The notes below the pieces were generated by a model. The model ran no database searches. It saw only the letters and a list, made by a program, of their open reading frames with translations, and was not told the DNA's origin. From CAZZEX01 sp964653285 (GTDB lineage: Bacteria; Chloroflexota; Anaerolineae; B4-G1), in the NCBI GenBank assembly GCA_964653285.1, contig CAZZEX010000062.1, positions 1-27,569 of the forward strand: a stretch of 27,569 bases of DNA, given 5' to 3'. This document shows, in pieces, positions 23,391 through 27,569 of the stretch (its first letter is position 1; the number at the start of each line of letters is the position of its first letter). The translations under genes were made by a program, and so were the position numbers.

Positions 23391-23571
23391 CACCTGGACG
23401 CAAAGACCCGGGATTTTTATGCAAAGGGAACCTGTGTGGAACCCGAAATGGACTTGCAGCAGAGTGCTATCTCACTTGTAGAGCGCCAAAAACCCGGTTT
23501 CTGATCCACTAAAGTTGTGAACGACAGGGGAGGCCGGCTGAAGTCCGGCCAGACGGCTAGAGGAGACTTCT

Positions 23572-24396
23572 ATGGAAATGCCAAATGTGAGTTTATCCGA
23601 TACCACGCTGGGGCCGGTCTCCGACCGTGCCCTCTCTGCCACCCAACCCAATAGCAAACCCATCCTGGAGATGAAAGGCATCTCGAAGGCGTTCGGGCAC
23701 GTCCAGGCGCTGGATAAGGTTGATTTTGAACTCTACGCGGCCGAAGTCCTGGCGCTGGTGGGCGATAACGGCGCTGGCAAATCCACGCTGATCAAGATCC
23801 TCTCCGGGGTCTACGAAAAGGACGAGGGCGAGATTTACATTGATGACGAGCGCGTGGAGATCAACATGCCATCCGACGCTCAGCGACATGGGATCTCCAC
23901 TGTGTATCAGGACCTGGCCTTAGTTGACGTCCGCGACGTGGGGTCCAACATCTATCTTGGCCGCGAGCCCCGGCGGCTGGGTATTCTCATCAACTTCCCC
24001 AAGATGTACGCCGATGCGAGAACAGTGCTCAATACCCTCCGTATGACTATGCCTTCGGTGCGGGTCAACGTCGGAGAGTTGTCGGGTGGCCAGCGGCAAG
24101 CGGTTGCGATCGGCCGTGCCCTGGCGCGAGGCGAGCGCATTTTCTTAATGGATGAGCCCACAGCCGCCTTGGGCGTAAAGCAACAAGAGAAGGTCAATGA
24201 GCTCATCAACGACCTGAAGGCGCATGGGAAGGTCATCGTTGTGATCACCCACAACCTGGCACACGTTTTCGAGATCGCTGACCGGGTGATTGTGTTGCGT
24301 CGTGGCAAGCGTGTCGGGACGCGAATGATGAACGAGACGACGACGGAAGAGATCGTCGGGCTGATCACAGGCGCTGTCCGAGGAGATGTTGACTGA
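23572..24396 (+). CDS. ABC transporter ATP-binding protein, single domain (FrcA/RbsA-N type)
   Basis: The 274-residue ATPase has one complete nucleotide-binding domain: Walker A GDNGAGKST (64-72), Q-loop Gln113 in VYQD, signature LSGGQ (170-174), Walker B FLMDEP (191-196) with Glu195, and switch His227 in ITHN. Residues 1-30 are an unusual polar N-terminal extension. RbsA/XylG-type carbohydrate ATPases usually have two fused domains (about 500 residues), so this half-size form must dimerise, as in FrcA-type systems. GAGGAG stands just upstream of the ATG. It follows the binding-protein gene after 274 nt with strong hairpins. It closes the importer block. Confidence 0.9.
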   Translation: MEMPNVSLSDTTLGPVSDRALSATQPNSKPILEMKGISKAFGHVQALDKVDFELYAAEVLALVGDNGAGKSTLIKILSGVYEKDEGEIYIDDERVEINMPSDAQRHGISTVYQDLALVDVRDVGSNIYLGREPRRLGILINFPKMYADARTVLNTLRMTMPSVRVNVGELSGGQRQAVAIGRALARGERIFLMDEPTAALGVKQQEKVNELINDLKAHGKVIVVITHNLAHVFEIADRVIVLRRGKRVGTRMMNETTTEEIVGLITGAVRGDVD

Positions 24397-24627
24397 TTGA
24401 CGGACTCCGTCGCCCGTCAACTGCACACTCAGGTCTGAATATCGCCATGAGCGTGATCCGTCCCGGCGACGTGAACACCGTGCTGACCAACCTGAAGCGT
24501 GAGCCTTGCTCCAATTGGTTAACACCTGAGCAGGTCGCCCCAGCCACCCTGCACGCCGCGCCCCCCCTCGCAGGTCAATGTCTCATCGCCCTGTTTCATC
24601 CTGGAGGGTGCTTGTTGTCCCATTTAT
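24397..24627 (+). other. intergenic stretch without a recognisable gene
   Basis: It starts with a hairpin directly after the ATPase stop (TTGACGG 24397-24403 with CCGTCAA 24414-24420) and no T-tract. An open frame from 24447 to 24665 yields 72 residues that I cannot assign to any family and that have no Shine-Dalgarno; it may be decayed coding DNA. The next segment resembles a sulfatase fragment. Confidence 0.4.
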
Positions 24628-24795
24628 ATGAGAAATGGCTATGGCTACGATCGGGGATTCGATGACTTTGCCCTCATCCGAGGACAGAGCGTCCAGTCGG
24701 GACGGGGCGACGTGACCCGGGACTGGCGCTACGAGGAGGACCGTTTCGCAGCAGCAACCCTGGGTATGGCCGAGAAATGGTTGGAAAAGCACTAG
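24628..24795 (+). pseudogene. sulfatase-like internal fragment
   Basis: A 55-codon frame ends with TAG at 24793-24795. It reads NGYGYDRGFDDFALIRGQ early on and MAEKWLEKH at its end, resembling the segment of sulfatases (alkaline phosphatase superfamily) between GYGxxRGFDxFxxIRGQ and the WLEEH that normally leads into PFFL. Neither the catalytic CxPSR motif nor the downstream metal-binding region is present, and no Shine-Dalgarno precedes it. I read it as a decayed relic of a larger gene; a short real peptide is unlikely. The identification is by motif memory only. Confidence 0.5.
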
Positions 24796-24859
24796 GGATC
24801 CTGCGGGGTCGTTACGAAGCGAGATCATTCATTTATCGAATTGTAAGCGGAGGAAGGCC

Positions 24860-25375
24860 ATGTCCGAGACTGTTCACGCCAAGCCAGTACGGATTCATTG
24901 GGACAAAAATAAATGTACGACCTGTATGTCTTGCGTGGTGGTTTGTGCCGAGCGTCATACGGGTATGAGTGCGCTGTCCCGATCTCGGATTCAGATACGC
25001 GTGGATTTGCCAGGTGGCGATTATACCGCAGAATACTGTAGGCAGTGCAAGAATGCCCCCTGTGCGGCCGCGTGCCCAGAGGAAGCCATCCAGTTTGACG
25101 AGCGGCTTCGCACCTGGCTCGTGGACGAGGATGTGTGCACAGGATGCGGTCAATGCATCGAGGCATGTCCATTCAACGCCATACAACTGGATCCGACCAC
25201 AGGTTTAGCCGCAAAATGCGATCTCTGCCTGGGAGCCACGCGGTGCGTCGAGATATGCCCGGCGAACGCTCTGGTTGTAAAAGGGCTTGCCCTGAGCCTG
25301 CCTGTCCTGAGCGTAGTCGAAGGATCGAAGGAGCCTGCCGAAGGGCAAACCGAGGGGGCTGGCAATGACAAATAA
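24860..25375 (+). CDS. 4Fe-4S polyferredoxin, AOR electron-transfer partner
   Basis: This 171-residue cytoplasmic iron-sulfur protein has sixteen cysteines in four ligand sets: C19/22/25/29, C60/63/68/72, C93/96/99/103 and C120/123/129/133, enough for four [4Fe-4S] clusters. The layout is that of HycB/CooF/DmsB-like electron-transfer subunits. The downstream AOR gene overlaps its end (ATG at 25365, stop at 25373-25375), so it almost certainly carries electrons from the AOR. GGAGGAAGG precedes the ATG. From about residue 143 the protein is encoded by a dispersed palindromic repeat (LSLPVLSVVEGSKEPAEG), a sequence-unlike-neighbours tail that is probably dispensable. Confidence 0.9.
   Translation: MSETVHAKPVRIHWDKNKCTTCMSCVVVCAERHTGMSALSRSRIQIRVDLPGGDYTAEYCRQCKNAPCAAACPEEAIQFDERLRTWLVDEDVCTGCGQCIEACPFNAIQLDPTTGLAAKCDLCLGATRCVEICPANALVVKGLALSLPVLSVVEGSKEPAEGQTEGAGNDK
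25287..25348 (+). repeat. REP-like palindromic repeat inside the ferredoxin gene
   Basis: The DNA is bounded by TTGCCCT (25287-25293) and AGGGCAA (25342-25348) and contains CCTGAGCGTAGTCGAAGG, a core I recognise from dispersed repeats of many environmental bacteria. It lies in frame and is translated as part of the last 28 residues. The Cys-cluster domain is complete before it. Confidence 0.75.
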
Positions 25376-27350
25376 GAAAATGGGGGGATGGGCCGGAAAG
25401 ATCCTGCGCGTGGATCTCAGTTCGGGGAAAACTTGGACCGAGTCTTCAATCGAGTATGGCCAGAAGTACATTGGAGGGCGAGGCATTGCGGCCCGCATCG
25501 CCTGGGACGAGATCCCGCCTGGGACTGGCCCCTTTGATCCGGAGAACCGCCTGGTCTTCGGTGTTGGCCCGCTGACGGGTACTTCTGCGCCGAACTCCGC
25601 CCGCACGACGGTGTGCAGCTTGAGTCCGCAGGCGTATCCGTATGAGTGGTTCTCCTACTCCAGTGTAGGCGGTTACTGGGGGCCGATGCTCAAGTACGCC
25701 GGTTATGATGCGGTCGTCGTAGAAGGCAAGTCAGCACAGCCCGTTTACCTGTGGATTCATGATGACAACGTAGAACTGCGTGATGCCAGGGATCTGTGGG
25801 GTCAGGGCACTTTCGCTACGCAGCAGCATCTCACGCGCAAGCACGGTTCGGACGTGCGGGTGCTGACAATTGGGCCAGCCGGTGAGAATCAATGCCGCGT
25901 TGCGATCATCGCGACAGGCGCAGGTTCGGCAGCAGGTCAGGGCGGTTTCGGCGCTGTCATGGGTGCGAAGCGGCTCAAGGCAGTCGCCGTGAGGGGGACA
26001 CAGGGGATACCGCTCGCGCACCCAGAGGCCTTCTCCAATTGCACTCTCAGCATCACCAAAGAACTCCAGGCAACGATGGGGTGTCCAGAGAAACCCGAGT
26101 TGGACCCCCATAAGGTGCGCGACTTTGGGCAACGGCACGTCGCCTGTAGCCAGCATTGCGCCAGCCCCGCGTGTTGGGTCAGCCATTCCTACTCAAAGGT
26201 GCCCGGCGTGCTTCATCCAGAGAGGGAATATAGTGGGACTATCGTCTGCGAGAGTGTGATCTTTGGTGGAGTACCGGAGACCTTCTACGATTGGAAGGTT
26301 GGCTTTCAGGCCGGATTTGAACTGGCCCAAATCAGCCAGGATTATGGGATCAACCACTGGGAACTTGGCATTGGGATGGGGCCGTGGCTCAGGAAATGCC
26401 ACCAGGAAGGCCTGCTCAAAGACCTCGACGGCGAGCCGTTTGATCTGAATGCGCCCCGGTGCTGGGATACTCTATTCCGCAAGGTTGCCTATCGAGAGGG
26501 GATTGGCGAGGCTCTCGCAGAAGGCACGGTACGTGCCGCGAAGATCCTGGGCCTGGGTGAGGAACTCGTTCCCGAGTTCTACACCGCCTGGGGGTTCGCG
26601 GGTCACTGGGATGGGCATGGCGATAAGATCAACGTGGTTATCTTCCCCTATTGGTTGGTGACCGCCCTGCAGTGGGCAATGAGTACGCGTGACCCCATGT
26701 CCAGCGGACACGGATACGCCCAGAATATCATGAATTGGTCACTCATGCGCAGCCCCAGGGAAGGTCTGGATTGGGAAACGCTGGCTGACGTCGGCGCAAA
26801 GGTGTACGGCACCCGACAGGCTGTGCATCCGGCCAGCGGATACGAGGCCAAGGCATATCCGGCAGTTTGGCACGGCCACCGCAGCGTGATGAAGGACAGC
26901 CTGACATTGTGCGACCAGATATATCCGCGCATCTTCAGCAACAAGACAGCGGATCATTTTGCCCGCGCCGCAAATGGCCTGGAGGGACCATCGTTCGAGT
27001 ATCACATGTTCAGACTCGCGACCGGCATGGAGATAAGTAAGGGTGAGTTCGAGCAGATGGCGGAGCGAGTGTTCAACCTCGAGCGGGCCGTGCAGGTGCG
27101 TAACTGGGATCGCTCAAGGGACGTGGATGAGCAGGTGATTCCCCACTTTGACCAGATCGAGAACTGGGTAAATCCGTTCCTGGGGCAGGGTATGGGCCTT
27201 GATCGGGAGAGGTTCGCCAAACTGCTCGATGAATACTACACCCTGCGTGGCTGGGATCCGGAGACCGGCCGGCCCACGCGGGCCAGGCTTGAGGAGCTGG
27301 CACTATCTGACGTCGCCGACGAACTCGCCGAGCGTGGGCTGGCGGAATAA
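25365..27350 (+). CDS. aldehyde:ferredoxin oxidoreductase family enzyme (tungsten/molybdopterin)
   Basis: The 661-residue protein has the AOR N-terminal domain (GGWAGKILRVDLSSG, YIGGRGIAARI, FGVGPLTGT, YSSVGGYWGPMLKYAGYDAVVVEGK; about 6-210), which binds the bis-pterin cofactor, and the C-terminal AOR domains. Likely [4Fe-4S] ligands are C261, C265 and C270 (VACSQHCASPACW) and C516 in DSLTLCDQ. The first group has C-x3-C-x4-C spacing, wider than the C-x2-C-x3-C of the classical enzyme. It should oxidise an aldehyde to the acid with ferredoxin as acceptor, though some family members reduce acids or aromatic CoA esters. GGGGG lies 6 nt before the ATG at 25365; ATG 25380 is an alternative start. 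It overlaps the ferredoxin gene by 11 nt. Confidence 0.9.
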   Translation: MTNKKMGGWAGKILRVDLSSGKTWTESSIEYGQKYIGGRGIAARIAWDEIPPGTGPFDPENRLVFGVGPLTGTSAPNSARTTVCSLSPQAYPYEWFSYSSVGGYWGPMLKYAGYDAVVVEGKSAQPVYLWIHDDNVELRDARDLWGQGTFATQQHLTRKHGSDVRVLTIGPAGENQCRVAIIATGAGSAAGQGGFGAVMGAKRLKAVAVRGTQGIPLAHPEAFSNCTLSITKELQATMGCPEKPELDPHKVRDFGQRHVACSQHCASPACWVSHSYSKVPGVLHPEREYSGTIVCESVIFGGVPETFYDWKVGFQAGFELAQISQDYGINHWELGIGMGPWLRKCHQEGLLKDLDGEPFDLNAPRCWDTLFRKVAYREGIGEALAEGTVRAAKILGLGEELVPEFYTAWGFAGHWDGHGDKINVVIFPYWLVTALQWAMSTRDPMSSGHGYAQNIMNWSLMRSPREGLDWETLADVGAKVYGTRQAVHPASGYEAKAYPAVWHGHRSVMKDSLTLCDQIYPRIFSNKTADHFARAANGLEGPSFEYHMFRLATGMEISKGEFEQMAERVFNLERAVQVRNWDRSRDVDEQVIPHFDQIENWVNPFLGQGMGLDRERFAKLLDEYYTLRGWDPETGRPTRARLEELALSDVADELAERGLAE

Positions 27351-27422
27351 ATGGCTGACACGATTGCCAAGAGTCAGGGTAAGGAGAAAGAGTATCTTCT
27401 CAAAAAGCTGGGGCGGAAGTAG
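27351..27422 (+). pseudogene. short frame after AOR, interrupted by a repeat element
   Basis: An ATG directly after the AOR stop (TAAATG) opens a 23-codon frame (MADTIAKSQGKEKE...). The MITE-like element starts at 27392, inside it. If the element and one target duplication are removed, the frame continues as ...KEKDSW into the next element at 27516. This may be the start of a gene destroyed by insertions, or chance. The ribosome-binding site is weak (GGCGGA). Confidence 0.25.
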
Positions 27423-27509
27423 GTCGGATTTGCTATCCGACCCTATGGCGGTTAGCAAAACCGCCCTACGCTGCCCCTGCCCCAAGATATTGAGAAGATA
27501 CGAGAAAGA
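27384..27509. mobile_element. MITE-like element, copy 2, with 8-bp target duplication
   Basis: The element is 27392-27501 (110 bp). It starts GTATCTTCTCAAAA and ends with the inverse of GTATCTTCTCAATA (13 of 14 matching). The flanking 8 bp are identical: GAGAAAGA at 27384-27391 and 27502-27509. The core differs from copy 1 and forms two hairpins: GGTCGGAT/ATCCGACC (27422-27442) and GGCGGTT/AACCGCC (27447-27465). There is no coding capacity. Located just after the AOR gene, it could also act as its 3' mRNA end. Confidence 0.85.
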
Positions 27510-27515
27510 CTCCTG

Positions 27516-27569
27516 GTATCTTCTCAATAAACTGGGGAATGTGGATGCCGAAACTTGTTTCGGTCTTGC
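27516..27569. mobile_element. MITE-like element, copy 3 (left end only, cut by window edge)
   Basis: Another GTATCTTCTCAATA terminus begins at 27516, followed by AAACTGGGG as in copy 1's right arm. It then continues into a third, different core (hairpin CCGAAAC/GTTTCGG) until the window ends. Its 14-nt terminus can also pair with 27488-27501 of copy 2. Confidence 0.65.

Noticed and set aside
21399..23393. A 664-codon open frame on the minus strand
   Set aside because: It is the antisense of the duplicated GC-rich binding-protein gene; the same reversed sequence repeats twice, it has no recognisable domain, and the plus strand encodes a clear lipoprotein.
24447..24665. 72-codon frame after the ATPase gene
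   Set aside because: No Shine-Dalgarno, no recognisable motif, and it overlaps the sulfatase-like relic in another frame.
25287..25348. Frameshift or misannotated end of the ferredoxin
   Set aside because: The frame is continuous through the repeat to a stop that overlaps the AOR start in the usual coupled fashion, so the repeat is simply translated.

Overview
The window is a gene-dense, GC-rich bacterial segment, probably from a metagenome. Several traits suggest a Chloroflexota (Anaerolineae-like) bacterium: a substrate-binding lipoprotein with an Ala/Pro/Thr-rich linker after its lipobox, short hairpin-rich repeats scattered between genes, an RbsABC-type importer, and a tungsten-type aldehyde oxidoreductase with a polyferredoxin. 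There is no rRNA or other marker gene, so this assignment is inference.

Layout. (1) 133-1394, + strand: a Cys-rich DUF2284 protein, a small helical protein and a cupin. (2) 1511-7965, + strand: an alpha/beta hydrolase, a Gfo/Idh/MocA oxidoreductase, a class III aminotransferase overlapping an M20 deacylase, a KduD-like SDR and a D-2-hydroxyacid dehydrogenase. This looks like peripheral catabolism of an amino- or acyl-substituted carbon source. (3) 8085-12084, - strand: an operon E2-E1alpha-E1beta-VOC for a 2-oxoacid/acetoin dehydrogenase-type complex. It is divergent from a FadR-type GntR regulator (12513-13208). Between them lie two sigma70-like promoters, each with a GTATAC-N-GTATAC operator directly after its -10 box. 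(4) 13222-14544, + strand: a C-terminal SDR remnant and an epoxide hydrolase. (5) 14602-27350, + strand: a promoter and long leader, then an atypical SDR, a second E1alpha-E1beta-E2 set, two paralogous permeases, a fused double sugar-binding lipoprotein, a single-domain ABC ATPase, a sulfatase-like relic, a four-cluster ferredoxin and an AOR-family enzyme.

How the genes may work together. The right half can be read as import of a substrate, hydrolysis of an epoxide to a vicinal diol, oxidation to an acyloin, thiamine-diphosphate-dependent cleavage of the acyloin to acyl-CoA plus aldehyde, and ferredoxin-linked oxidation of the aldehyde by the AOR. This is inference from gene content. Its weak point is the SDR beside the second E1/E2 set, which has lost two of its four catalytic residues. 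Neither E1/E2 set has an E3 (dihydrolipoamide dehydrogenase) gene in the window.

Most unusual structural features: the tandem in-frame duplication of the whole binding protein, whose interior is nucleotide-identical over about 777 bp; a miniature inverted-repeat element family (termini GTATC...GATAC) with two complete copies, each flanked by a perfect 8-bp target duplication, and a third start at the right edge; a six-copy NTAAGG repeat running into the Shine-Dalgarno of the second SDR; and a dispersed palindromic repeat translated as the C-terminus of the ferredoxin.
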